Source: Canna indica (taxonomy: Eukaryota; Streptophyta; Magnoliopsida; Zingiberales; Cannaceae). From it: 64,000 nucleotides of DNA. A model generated the notes under the pieces. That model had not been told where the DNA came from. It saw only the letters and a list, made by a program, of their open reading frames with translations, and made no database searches. Every line of letters begins with the position of its first letter. Position 1 is the first letter of the stretch. A program made the translations under genes and the position numbers. The stretch covers positions 99,287,501 through 99,351,500 of the forward strand of contig CP136890.1 of assembly GCA_034359265.1 (NCBI GenBank). Reading direction: 5' to 3'. Positions 37,898 to 50,400 of this stretch are shown one piece after another.

Positions 37898-38402
37898 ATT
37901 ACAACAAATAAATATATTAATCAATATATAAGTTGTATTATTGGAGGAAATTATTAGATTAGAAAGAAATTAATTAGTTGTATTTTTTTCTTAATAAAAG
38001 CATCTAATTTTGATTATTATATAGTATTATATAATATAAGAAAATATTTATAATATTTATAATATATTTTTTATTCAAAGTTAATTTATATTTGTTAGAT
38101 TTTTCAAAATAATATTTAAAATTTTAATTAGTTTACATTAATTAATAATTTTAAATATATTAAAAGTAATTAGAGTAAATCATAATATAATATATTATTT
38201 TAAGTATAAATATTTAAAATTATATTATTTTAAGTAAATCAATATTACTAATAAATTAGTTGCAACCCTTGATTAATCCTGTTCTTGATAGTGTTTCATT
38301 TTTCTTTTGAGTTTTTCTATATAAGAAAAATAGAAAAGATTTCTAAAATCTGATGGTTTCTAGTATTACTTTGTTTCTTTCGAAAATCCAATGGGTTCGG
38401 AG
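37898..38402. other. AT-rich intergenic stretch; nothing recognised
   Basis: Very AT-rich with runs such as ATATAATATAAG and no coding signal or clear repeat structure. Confidence 0.5.
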
Positions 38403-38824
38403 TAGGGGTGAGAGGGTCCGAGTACTTTATTTTTCTTATGATGCTTGTACCTTATCCTATATAGGATCAGTTTCTAGGTTTTGGAACCAGACGTCCATAT
38501 CCTACCTGAAATCATAGGTTCTGATTTTGATTTCGGGTACCTTGTTGAAACTTATTCATATACAGGTTCCAGGGTACAAGTTTCGAATACCCTGTTGGAA
38601 TCTATTCTGAAACCTGTAAATGAACAGATTGAACCTGTACCCTGGAACATGTAAATGAACAGGTTCCATAGTACATGTTTCAGGTACCGGTTCCGATTCC
38701 GATTTCGAATATCTGATGTGTTGGATTCGAATCGGAATTAATTTTAATCGATTCTTAAATTTTTTATTTCCGATTTTATCTGAATCATTGGGTAAATTTT
38801 AACCGATATTCATGCACACTCCTA
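38403..38824. mobile_element. hAT-like non-autonomous element with 8-bp target duplication
   Basis: Starts TAGGGGTGAGAGGG and ends TGCACACTCCTA, so the termini are TAGGGGTG and, inverted, TAGGAGTG. It is flanked by GTTCGGAG (38395-38402) and ATTCGGAG (38825-38832), an 8-bp duplication with one mismatch, the size made by hAT transposases. The interior repeats GGTTCC/GGAACC and TGTAAATGAACAGGTT words. No frame is present. Confidence 0.7.
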
Positions 38825-38832
38825 ATTCGGAG

Positions 38833-39497
38833 ATGGCTTGGCACTTCCACCGGATAAAAACAATGACAACTCACAATGATCTTAATTACTTCTGCAAGTA
38901 GAAACACAGGGCAAAAAAGCAATGCCATGATTGGAGTCATGTGCTTCGGCAGTAATACTAATAGCAGCTGCTACTCTTCCAACATTCTCTCACCGGAGGC
39001 CCCCAATCTGTCTCACCGACTTGAGCCGAATCATTTCAATTCAAATTCCACCTTGATTTGATTACGGAGTATGTATAACCAATATTTTCTAAATCAAGTA
39101 TCATCAATATTTTGGTTCGATTAAAAAAATGAATTCGATTTATATGATTGCGCTTTGAGCTGCTCCGGTAGTACATACTATTTACCAAACCATGAAAATA
39201 AACCGAACCGGAAGAAATTGAATTCGAGATTTATGATTTTGAGCTTTGGACTTCCGTACTATTTACCGGACAAAACTTCGGTGCAGCAGTGGCTGCACCG
39301 AATCACGTGCTACCTCAATCATAAGAGATCCTCCCAGTGCACGGATCGCCGTGGCATACTGTGGAGGGCGCCAGTATCTTGATTGGAGCAGCTTCGATGC
39401 AGCCGCGGCTGCACGAAGTTTTTTCCCTATTTACCGATCTAATCATTCACAAGCAATTAATTGTTTAATTCTACCGTGCAACATTTGCAGGTAAATG
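38833..39497. other. Upstream region of RING-H2 gene; no gene seen
   Basis: Contains an imperfect duplication around TTTATGATTTTGAGCTTTGGACTTCCG / TATGATTGCGCTTTGAGC (39140-39260) and two GCAGCAGTGGCTGCA/GCAGCCGCGGCTGCA palindrome-like words (39283-39298, 39399-39414). The small frames at 38876-39494 have no motif. Confidence 0.4.
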
Positions 39498-39504
39498 TAT
39501 AAAA
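39498..39504 (+). promoter_or_regulatory. TATA box of the RING-H2 gene
   Basis: TATAAAA, 59 bp before the ATG at 39563. With a transcription start about 30 bp downstream, the leader would be short and include the (CT)n tract at 39539-39559. Confidence 0.6.
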
Positions 39505-39538
39505 CACCGGAGACAGAAGAAACGCGAACAACACTGAA

Positions 39539-39559
39539 CTCTCTCTCTCTCTCTCTCTC
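39539..39559 (+). repeat. (CT)n tract in the RING-H2 gene leader
   Basis: A perfect CT microsatellite ending four bases before the start codon. CT/GA tracts are common in plant core promoters and leaders. Confidence 0.8.
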
Positions 39560-39562
39560 GGA

Positions 39563-40090
39563 ATGCCGGTCCCTCGCGCAGACGAGACGCTAATCTTCCA
39601 CCCTCCGCCAGCGACGAGGACCAGTTCCAGTAACGCCACTGACAGCAGCTGGGGCCCCTACGCCGGCGCCGGTGACTTCGGCGCTAACATGGCCATCGTC
39701 CTCGCCGCGCTCTTCTGCACCATCCTCCTCGCCCTTTCTCTCGGCGCGGTCGTGCGCTTCCTCTTAAGTCGGCGCCACCACCGAGAGGGAGAGCCTTGCG
39801 AGGAGCCTAAGAAGCCGCGGCCATGGCCGCCGTCGGTGCCGGCGGTGCTGTACTCGGCGGCGGGGACGAGGATGGCGGGAGGGGAGACGGAGTGCGCAAT
39901 CTGCCTGACGGAATTCGCGGAGGGCGACGCTGTGAGGGTGCTGCCGGCGTGCAACCACGGGTTCCACGTCGGGTGCATCGAGCGGTGGCTGGCGGCGAGG
40001 AGCTCGTGCCCGACCTGCCGCGCGCGCTGCGGCGTGGAGGCGGGGCAAGGCGAGCAGGGCCGAGTCGAGGTTGTGGTACAGGGGATTTAG
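39563..40090 (+). CDS. ATL-type RING-H2 E3 ubiquitin ligase
   Basis: An intronless 175-residue protein. A hydrophobic segment at about residues 43-68 (MAIVLAALFCTILLALSLGA onward) is a single membrane anchor, followed by a basic stretch. The RING-H2 domain spans residues 111-152 with zinc ligands C111, C114, C130, H132, H135, C138, C149 and C152 and the ERWLAARSSCP core with the conserved tryptophan, so it should bind E2 enzymes. One N-terminal membrane segment, a short linker and a RING-H2 without introns is the ATL layout. The usual GLD motif before the RING is not clear here. The coding region is very GC-rich, which creates long antisense shadow frames. TATA box at 39498. The substrate is unknown. 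Confidence 0.92.
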   Translation: MPVPRADETLIFHPPPATRTSSSNATDSSWGPYAGAGDFGANMAIVLAALFCTILLALSLGAVVRFLLSRRHHREGEPCEEPKKPRPWPPSVPAVLYSAAGTRMAGGETECAICLTEFAEGDAVRVLPACNHGFHVGCIERWLAARSSCPTCRARCGVEAGQGEQGRVEVVVQGI

Positions 40091-41453
40091 CAGCGCAGTA
40101 GCAGAAGATTGAGCTTTTTCCATCGTCTTGTGTAATGGTGACGATTGATGACGTTGGGGGTGTTTTGTGTGTGTTGCATCGCATTTTTCTTCTCCTCTTC
40201 TTTGTGTGTGTTTTATCGACTATAAATTTTGTAAGGAATTGGCTTCCGCCATCCTTTAAACATGCAGATTTATCGTTGAGCAATGGAGACCCTTAAAACT
40301 ATAAAGAAGTAATCATTAAATTACACTATGAACAACTCGTTGAATTGAAACTTTGCATAGTTGACGATCATATGCTAGTTCTTTGTGCCAGTCAACCTCG
40401 TGTTCCAATAAATCCCATTTGTCGAGGAAAAGGGTAAACATGCATTTTAGCTAGCAAAAATTAGCTGATTTATCTGAGATCAATTGAGTTATTTTGATGA
40501 AAGATTCATTTTGGATCAATTGAAAGGTTACTAAAAGTGTACTGAATATATACGACTTCATCTCTACTAAAAGTATGAAAAGACCAAGAATCAAATGGAG
40601 TAGAATTGATAGAAGAAACATAAATTTACTATGTTAATTACAGCTTTACAAATACAATAAAAATAAATTACACAAGAAAATATAACTGACCCTGCCGGCC
40701 TCTACCAAAAGACAATAAAATTTTCTTAAGACCTATAATGCCCAGATCAAAACTTTCACAACATACAATAGCCATAAATTAAATCCGGTGAAGATTCTGG
40801 TTCCAAATTAAGACTTCAAATTCATTCTTCATTGGATGTGAGCTCTGATAAAATGTGCATCTTCTGCAATTATGAATGGACAGAAACAAGCGCATCAGCA
40901 CAAAGTCTTCATTCTTCAACTTAATTGCACAAATAAGTGAATAAATAACACACATAAGTGAAAATCACAATACAACACCTGCACACCTCAATAAATCCTC
41001 TCCTTGTTGGATTAGGGGAAAGTTACTAGAACGTTCAGCACATGCACCCATACCTGAGCACGAGTTAGGGGAAAAGAATGGGCAAAATATGAAATGTGAG
41101 CTAGTTGGAAGCAAATGAATTACCTTCGAGGATAATCTTCTCAAGATTCTTCATGGAAGGAAAAATGCACCAATCACCTCGAGTTCAAATGCACTCAAGC
41201 AAGCCATCGTATGTGTATCAATTACTCATGCAAACTAAAAGTTTCACGTATGTAAACAAAAAAAGTGAAAGCATTAAAAAGACCCAAATACTCAAATACT
41301 TTTGAATAAAACTTAAAGCAAAACCCTATTGGCTGGCAAGGACAAATAGCCTTGAAAAGTCATTTTCTTCATATATTTTAGCTTTCTTGTATGCAAAAAA
41401 TAACTACAATTGGCGATTTGGACTACCTCCCAGTTCTAACACTTTCTACATAC
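40091..41453. other. Convergent 3' flanks of RING-H2 and MIP2 genes
   Basis: The two genes converge here, so this contains both 3' untranslated regions. AT-rich; a 66-codon frame at 41105-41305 has no motif. Nothing else seen. Confidence 0.5.
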
Positions 41454-44400
41454 TTATCTAGTGTAACTCTCAGTAAGGACCAGCAGTGCGGATTGCAGTT
41501 GATTATGCAATTTGCTCCTTAAGCAGGAATGTGTATACATTAATGACTGAGATGAGTCAATCGCAGGAATAGACTCATCACCAACTAAACTCTGCACCTG
41601 GAGGATTTGCTGTTCCAGAAACCTTCTAAGACTAGCTTCCACAACATCAATCAGACTGAGGCATATGTGAGTATGCATCCACCTTGACAAAATAAACCCA
41701 GCTATTAAAGGCTGACCCCCACAAACAAGCTCAGATATGAAAAATGGAAATAAAACTCTGATAAATACTGACGGCAGATTTTGCTTAGATTTGTTTCCAT
41801 TACCCTCCAATAACTTAAGCAATTCTTCCTGGGAACCTCGAGCAAGAACACCAACTAAATAACAGATATATGAGAATACTTTGCATAAAGATGGATCACT
41901 GGCCATATTCCGTACGATCCCAGATGATAGCAGTATCACTAGAAGGTCATAGTTATCTGCACTAGATGCATTTGGAATACTTCCAGTCTTTAAATTACCC
42001 TCCATCATATGTAAGCATTGAGAACGTGGGGCTTCATATGGGAGAAGCAAGACAAATTTTAGAGCCATAAAGCAATCCATCCTAGCCACCAGCTGAAACA
42101 AGCAATGGGCTTCAGCTTCGTCTAACATCACATTATTAGATTTTAGGGATGACTTGTCAAGCAACTCTATGACAAGGCATAGCTCAGAATATCCAATGAG
42201 CCTTTTGATGATTTCCATCCAACAAGTATGAAGAGGCCTAATAGATACAGAATCTTTTTCTTTTACTTCAGCACTAACAAGTTCTTCCCATCCTTCATCC
42301 CATTCATCACTCCAGTTGTTTGATTCTTTGGGTGATTCATTGTTTTCTTCCCTGTCTGTTTTCATAGAGAAGAATTCTTCCCATTCTTCCAGAACAACCT
42401 GCAGAATACTGAGATGTTTGACAGAAGTAACACGTTCAGATAAATTTAAGAAGCAAGAGACTGCTGAGTCAAGGGTCATCATGTTTTCTGGAGTAATGTC
42501 AATATCAGGGAAAATTGGTCTGATGAGTTGAGTAGATTTAAGTGCAATCAAAGTACTTGTAACATTACTAGAAATATCAGCTCCTTCTGAAGTTGCAGTG
42601 GCCTTTGCAGAAATAGACGCATTCCAACCTTCCCAAGGTTCCATGTCAGAGATGAGTTCAGCTGGAAGGCTTTTCATATTTATTCCTGTAATGCATTGCA
42701 TCAGCTGCAGTGCATATAATCTTGTGTGGCTTGCAATCTGCGTGTTATCTGAAAATGCCCTTAACTTTTCCCAAACTTCCGATCTGATTATTTTGAGATC
42801 TTCCTCATAATTACCTGCTGATCTACTCAAAGAGGATAGCATACATTGGAGGTCGTGGTGCATGTCCAACTCCATGCTTAAGTCTGATAAGGCTTTATCT
42901 ATTAGATTTATATAAATATCTAGAAGATGCTTAATTGCAGTATCCTGAGTGGAGACTTCTGAAAGTACTTCTGTTACATAACATGCTTCAGTAATTGATT
43001 TAAATTTGCAACCTGAAAGTATCATAGCTTTTAAAAAAGATGAGACATCTGATATCAAACCATCAGAAAGAGCATGTCTAACATAGTTGGAGATGGTTTC
43101 CCAGCCCTGATTTGCTGATATCTCATCATCATACACCAACCTTTTGAAAACTTCCAAACATTTCAAGAGACTATTGGTGGCAGTGCAGAGTGGATTCTCT
43201 TTAGAGGTGGTACCAGTTAAGTTATCTGGAATATCATTAACAAGCTTGATCCAAAAAGTCAAAAGAGTAACAAGACAATCCTTCCATTGAGGTTCCTCTG
43301 GTAGGCTCCGTGAAAAATTACAAGGAAAACATAGTGTGCAGAATCTCCCAAGAACATACAATATATCAATCTCGAGAAGAGCTCTAACATACTTTTTACA
43401 CTGATCATAGTTCATCTCAATTTCTATTAGAAGCCCTTGCAATTCATCAGCTTTCAATCCATCTTTCCTAGCTTCACTCCGACCTTCTAAAGATGCCAGA
43501 ATGCCTAAGACATGATGCCTGTAAACACCTTCCATGGATATGAGGCCCTTGACTTGTGACTCATTATAGATTCCAACTAGAGCATGCACTAAAACTGCCA
43601 GAGCCTCCACAGTATTTTCCTGGATGTTATTACAAATTTCCTCATTGAAATGTTCAAAGTTCAAATCATCCAATCCAACAACATTTTTGAAGTTCAAATC
43701 CTTGATGAAGGAGACTCTTTGGCATTCTTGTTCAAGAACCCTATAAAATTGGAAAGGCTCAAGTATATGCATATGTCCCTGTTCTTGGTATGTTACTGGC
43801 ATTGAGTCTTTAACCTTTCTCAAGTGAAGGCAGCAAGCTGAGAGTATGCCATACATGTAGCAAAGTCTATCTTTGTTACGTCCATCAATCTCTGGGTAGA
43901 CTACTGTGCGAATCATAGTAATAACTTCATCAGCACATTTGACAATGTCATTCCTAAATTCTGAAATTTCAGCCAAAATATCATTGTTTCCCCACTGATC
44001 AGAAACAAGGGCACAGGCAAAGAAATGCAATAGCACCTAGAAGGAAAAAAGGCAACAGTAAGCACTGGTAGCACATGTTAAAGGTTGTTTGAAGATGGAA
44101 TAAGGTAGGGAATACCTCCATGCGGTCCAAACCATAAGCATCTGCCAGTGTCACTGCTTCCTTAAGAATGTGCTTCTTCTCCAGTTTTATAGAATCAATG
44201 AAAGAGAAAAGGGCACTCTTGATGTACTCCATATCCCTGGATAGAAAGCGAGCTGATTCAATTCCAGGAATTATTTGCTCCAACTCTCTTGCTTGCTCCG
44301 CAAGTCTTTTCTGCTCTTCAAGTTTGGTCTTCCACTCTCTCCAAAATGTTGATTGCACTTTGTCAATGTGGTCCCTTTCATCTAAATGTGAAAAGAAGTG

Positions 44401-47400
44401 AGCAAAGACAAAAAAGAAATGTTTCATTATATGTTCGTTGAACCCATCCTTAGGCCTTTATATAATGAATTTAGATGAATATGAAAACTAACAGATGCAG
44501 TTGTAGCTAAAATTCTAAACTGTGCACCATAAGAATGCTATGAACAAGATAACAACTATATTCATCATTTTAACACTGATATCTCTCATCTTTTAGAATT
44601 TTGGATGACCTATCAAATGAAATTTTTGTTTGAAGGGATTGTCAATGTTAGAAAGCATCATGCAAGTCCCAAGACATATCCTCCTAACTGATGGCAAGTT
44701 TTATGAATAGAACAGGCATGCATTATATGTTTTTTAGAGGAAATGGAGTTGCTAACCACTTTACCCAAATGCATCACTAAGAAGCAGGTTATCATTAAAG
44801 AGCATACCTGAACAAAAGGATGTTTGCTTCTTGTGAAACATTTGCAGTAACAGCTCCCTTCTTTGCTCAGGACTGGAGCATTTTTTCTGAGCATTATTCA
44901 GAGAACAATATATCATTCCAATGTTCATGATACTGTATATTTCTTCGTAACGGTTTCTTCTTTTTAGCTGATCCTCAATAATTTCTACACCATGAAAAGC
45001 ATCTACAAGATTCAGCAAAAATGAACATCCTAAGACATCATCCTCTTCAGTGATAGGAGGTTCCATTACACACTTAGCTAGAGACTTGATCATATCATCA
45101 TCTGGAGCAATATTATTACCAGCCATCCAGCTAAGTATACTTAACAATGCTCGCATTCGCATGGAGACCTGATGTCTTACAGAAGATTTGGCCTCATGAT
45201 CTGAGAGTTTACCATATTCTTCTTTTTCAGATAACTCAAGAAGCCAAGGAAGTTCTAAAGCAGCAAAAGAGAGGACTCTCTTATTTTCTTGTAGAATGGT
45301 GTCCCAACAAATTCCATCTTCAGTCACTAAATCTTTCCCAATCTTGGAAAGTATATCCTTGATCTCTTCATATTGAACTTCAACACCATCCAGATAAAAT
45401 CCATGCTGCAGAAGTTTTGAGCCATCCTTTTGGTCAAATATGTCTTTTGTGTGGTCCACAGGAAGTGATGAGCTAAACAATTTTGATAGATTCTCTCCAG
45501 TCAAAGTTACTAACTGCTCAGATTGAACATGTGTGTCTACTTCCTTCCATGCATTAAGTAGCTCTCCAATGGATTCATCATCACAATGGCTTAAAGCAAA
45601 ACCCAAGAGCTGTTTCCTAGAAGTCCAACTCATATTATCAAGATCAGGACCCCGTGCAATTGCAGCACACAAGTCCCAAATGGATCCATGGCCTTTATTT
45701 ACAAGAACTAGGCAAAGATCAAAAGCCAATGGAAGATCACCTGCAACTGCAGCTTCTCTGGCCACAGCTTCTTCTACAGCAGCTATATCATCTAGAGATC
45801 TCAAACCAAGAAGTTTGGCAATTTCAATTAGCTCCTCTACATTTAAATAAGCACCAGCTTGACTTGTAATTACCATGTTAATGATTTCCATTGGGTTTCT
45901 TATTTGTCTAAACTGCATGGGTAGAAGAGACACTCCCAAGTTCGGAAGTCTTATAGTCAGAGCATCAATCATATCTTCTTCTGCTCTAACAACTTTGCTA
46001 CTTGGAAAGAGGCTCAAACATTCTTTAGCCTTCCAGATCTGCACAAGAGGGAAAAAAAGGTTGATCAAGATGATGGGATCCATATCATGTAGATCATCAT
46101 AAGCAAATATAGCATATAAAGTAATAACTAAATCCTCAGCTTTGAGGAAGTTTACAGATTTAGTAGATGAACAAAGTGGACAACAAAATGCACTTTCAAA
46201 AGAATACAATAAGGCTAGGTCAATGGTGGATCTCACCAATCATAATACGCTTAAGCTAAGCTGCTAGGTAAGTGGTGGTGAAACTCATCCATCGCTCAGG
46301 CCATATGAATCATCATGAATGACAGCTATTTTTGACACAGAGGGTGGTATGACTCTAGTGCAATGACAACCCAATTTGCAATCTGGCGAGGAATCTACAA
46401 GGTCAAATCCCCCTTTCTTATGGGCTTGGAATACTTCATGCAAAATGGTGAAAGCACAAGCTTCTGGCTACAACCTTAGCATGGTCATATAACTTTTTCG
46501 TCAAAATTTCTGGACCTATTCAAATCTTGCACTTTCTGAATGTGTGTATATCTGAAATGATAAATGTGAAGGAAAACATGCATACCAAAGTAACCAAACT
46601 CTAGTTCAATTCATATGTTTCACTTCATAGAAGTACAGAATTCATTCACTCCCTCTCGGACATTTCATTGGCATCAGGTGATGATAAGATCTTGCAGCAT
46701 TATTTTCTCCACTGTATAAAAATTATGGAGCTTGGAGCGATAGACCACAAGACGCATATCAAAAGACAAGCATTTTTTGATGTGTGTTGGCAGATATGGC
46801 ATGCAAAAACCAGCATTATTCAAATCCACTTTGAAGGACATCAGGTGATGATAAGATCTTGCAGCATTATTTTCTCCACTGTATAAAAATTATGGAGCTT
46901 GGAGCAATAGACCACAAGACGCATATCAAAAGACAAGCATTTTTTGATGTGTGTTGGCAGATATGGCATGCAAAAACCAGCATTATTCAAATCCACTTTG
47001 AAGGACATCAGGTGATGATAAGATCTTGCAGCATTATTTTCTCCACTGTATAAAAATTATGGAGCTTGGAGCAATAGACCACAAGACGCATATCAAAAGA
47101 CAAGCATTTTTTGATGTGTGTTGGCAGATATGGCATGCAAAAACCAGCATTATTCAAATCCACTTTGAAGGACAGAGACTCTCTTACAATTTTGCATTCT
47201 TTTGGCTGTGCAGGATCAACCCAGGCTAGAAAACTAATAGTCCTAGCAATAAATCACTATAGCCGGTGCTCTTAGGCTCTTAGCATTATAGCATGAATAT
47301 TTTTGGTCTTTTTGGAACCATAAATAATGATATAGGGAAAAAGGTATTTTATGAACCTTTTTCTTTCCGGCCTCTATCTCGAAACTCTGGAACTTTTTCA

Positions 47401-50400
47401 TTAATGAAAATGATACCAGGAACTAAGCTCCCTTTTCATCCAAAAAGAAAAACAAAGAAAAAATCTGACAGTTAAATAGAAGCAGGACTTACTACAACAC
47501 CATAAAAAAGAGGTGACCGACTGGGTGACTAATTGTGGACAAGGAAAACAAAATTGACATGGAGATTTTTAAGACCTGGCATTTAGATACCAAAACAAAT
47601 AAAATACAGATGCATTTGCATCAGTGAAGCAAAGATATTTTTTTTCCCCAGGCCATAGCATATTCATTTTATAACCACTGGTTCACAAATTTCTACATAG
47701 TACTATGATGGGCACTCCTAACTGCTTATGTTGATTATAATCATAGTTTAAATTTTAAAATACGTCAGACTGGAACCAAGTATTAGTGTTGAAAGACATA
47801 GTTACAGACTAGTTCAATCACATTGCTCATCTTTTGTTTCTCTGATTTAATTCATTCAATGGTACTGAGTAGCACAAGTCAGCATACCGCTTTATATCTC
47901 AATACCAGTCTGATAGGTGATATCATACCAATACCAAATTCATGGTTAAAATGATGAGGAATCAACCTTTAATAATGCTTACAATAGACACATTCCACTA
48001 ACTCTAAGCCTGACCACCAGAGCCTTTTCAATGTTTAAGGTTGAACATCTATTCAAGAATTCAGTAGAGAAAAGCTCAAAAGCATCAGTCAAAGTAAAAA
48101 AAAAGTCTATCTTCAACAAACCTAATCTAACCAATGGCACATATGTTTCTTGTGACACTAAATAATATGCTTACCAAAGTAGATGAAGTATACACTTTAA
48201 AACATCCATGATAGAGAAAGTCTATATTAGTGAGGGAATATTAGGATATGCACAAAGCAGATTTATGGTGCAAAATACTCACTTCACCGCAAGACAGACT
48301 TGAAGCTGAAAAGAAATACTCTCTTGCAGCTTGAATAACTAGATTTTCAGCCTTCGCTGTAGTCAAAGAAACTGAAGCAGTCCCTTTAAGGTAGTTTCTT
48401 GCAAGGGAGAATTTTCCTGCTTTCAGGAGTCCTCTGATAAATTCTATTAGAATATATTCTAAATCAAGAAAAGGAAATGCTTTTTCCTGAAAAGTTAACA
48501 GGTCACGCCACATGCTAGCCCAATCATTATCTGATCTAGCAGGCTGCCGACGGCTGAACTTTGATAGTATCAGACGAAGAAGTTGCTTAACATTCTTTTC
48601 ATCAGATTGAGCGCTTAGGAAAAAAGATATTGGTTTTGGAACCTGCAAAATTGAAAGGCACTCATTATCTAAAGTGAAAAACTGGAAATAACTTGTATTT
48701 AAAACAGCACTTCTAATTTCCAAAAGATAACATTTTAAGTTCCAAACGATAACATCAAAGCATATGCTGCCAAAACCTCATATTAAGTAAATTTGGGGGT
48801 CTTCCTTGTACAAACAATAGAAAAAGCTCCAATATATAGACTTCAACAAGCAACTACAGATTTCCACACCTGATAATATGCCATCAATCGTCCAACTTCT
48901 ATGTGGCCATCTGCAACTTTTATCCTCTTCTCCAACTTTTCAATATTCGAAGATGTCTCCAACTTGCTATCAGATTTTCTAGGCTCATCTGAAGTGGAGC
49001 CTTCCAGGCCATACTGGACAAAAGAAACTTTTGAATTTTCAATTTCATGATTAGCATATCTTGGGCTGAAATCTTTGTCTGCCACAAAAAAATTATCTCT
49101 TGGAATGTTTCGTGGAAGCTTTGACAAAATGGATGCCATCATATTCCACTGATCAGTTAGGGTGCATGAATATATGCAGTATAGTGCAGTTTCTATTATT
49201 TCTACTTCATCCTTAAATAATCCATCAATAGGTGAATCCCCACAACCATTTTCAATGACTACCAAACATAGGTCTAAGTGATTATCCAAAGCAATTTCCT
49301 TCAACCATCTGACTAGGAACGTTTCTTCATTCCCATACTTTGTGTCAACTACAAAATCTGAAGTCTTGGGATTGAATCTTTTCTGCATAAACGGAATGGC
49401 TGTTTCCTGCAATCTCTTAACAACTTCCTCTTCTTTGACTCCCTTAAGCATCATTTTGAACTTCTCATAATCTGGTAGTTGTTCCCAAGTGACAAGACTC
49501 ATAGTAAATTCTTCACTAAAACCATCAGAATAAATAATTTGGTGCAAATATGAAATGTCTTCAAGAAACTGCTGCAACTCAAGAAAACCACTCCGACATC
49601 CAAATTCAACTAAAGAAAGACAATTGTTTAGCTGACCACTTAAGCTATCAATTTCTTTAGCTCTATTCTTGTACCACAAAGAAATTTCAGAAACCGATGG
49701 CCACATATAACCTGTAGAAAGTTTGAGTAGGTTTTCTGTAAAAAATTGGTCTATATTTCCTGATCCGCTTGGAAGTGTATTCAAAAAGGACAACATCTCT
49801 TGACATTCAACCCAATCTGCATCTCTTAAAGCATTTGTTCTAGCAGGTGATGTTCCTGGTAGGAGCTGACAATATGATTCAATGGGAACAGTTTCCGGAA
49901 TAGAGGATAGAATGTCCAAAATCTTTGGAGAAACTGAAAAAGGATGGCGCTTAAAGAGCAGATTAAGGGCCCCAATTTTACTGGTCTCAGCAAGAGCTAT
50001 AGCAGCTTCAGCAAGAGGCTTAGAGCGAAACATGCAATAATCTTGGGCTGAAAACCTAAAAAAATGAAATCAATGACAAATACATCTAATAAATAAAATC
50101 AATTTAAAGAAATTCAAGTATGTGTAGCTAAATCAAAAGGGTGTAACCATTATCTGAAATGAGATACTAGGTTTCGATGAGTTTGACTTAACTGTAGGGT
50201 ACTAGGGCAATGAACCAAGCTTCTCCATCATTCCAAACATATTAAACATTACTAGCAAAAGTCTGATTCCTGTCCATTCAGGCATAATATCTACAGCATA
50301 AACAAACTTACAAAGACCCACTAACCAAAGTAAGATCTGGACTAGGAAATGCATTTGTCTAGCACAAAACAAATTTAAAGAGAAAGGAAAACAGAACTTA

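Noticed and set aside
39658..40283. Long antisense and alternate frames over the RING-H2 gene
   Set aside because: Shadows of a GC-rich coding exon; the RING frame has all eight zinc ligands.
46672..47172. CRISPR-like or satellite array
   Set aside because: Units are contiguous with no spacers, only three copies, and inside a plant intron.
46668..47229. Repeated 60-72 codon frames in the triplication
   Set aside because: Simply the same stop-free stretch repeated; they lie in an intron on the opposite strand to MIP2.
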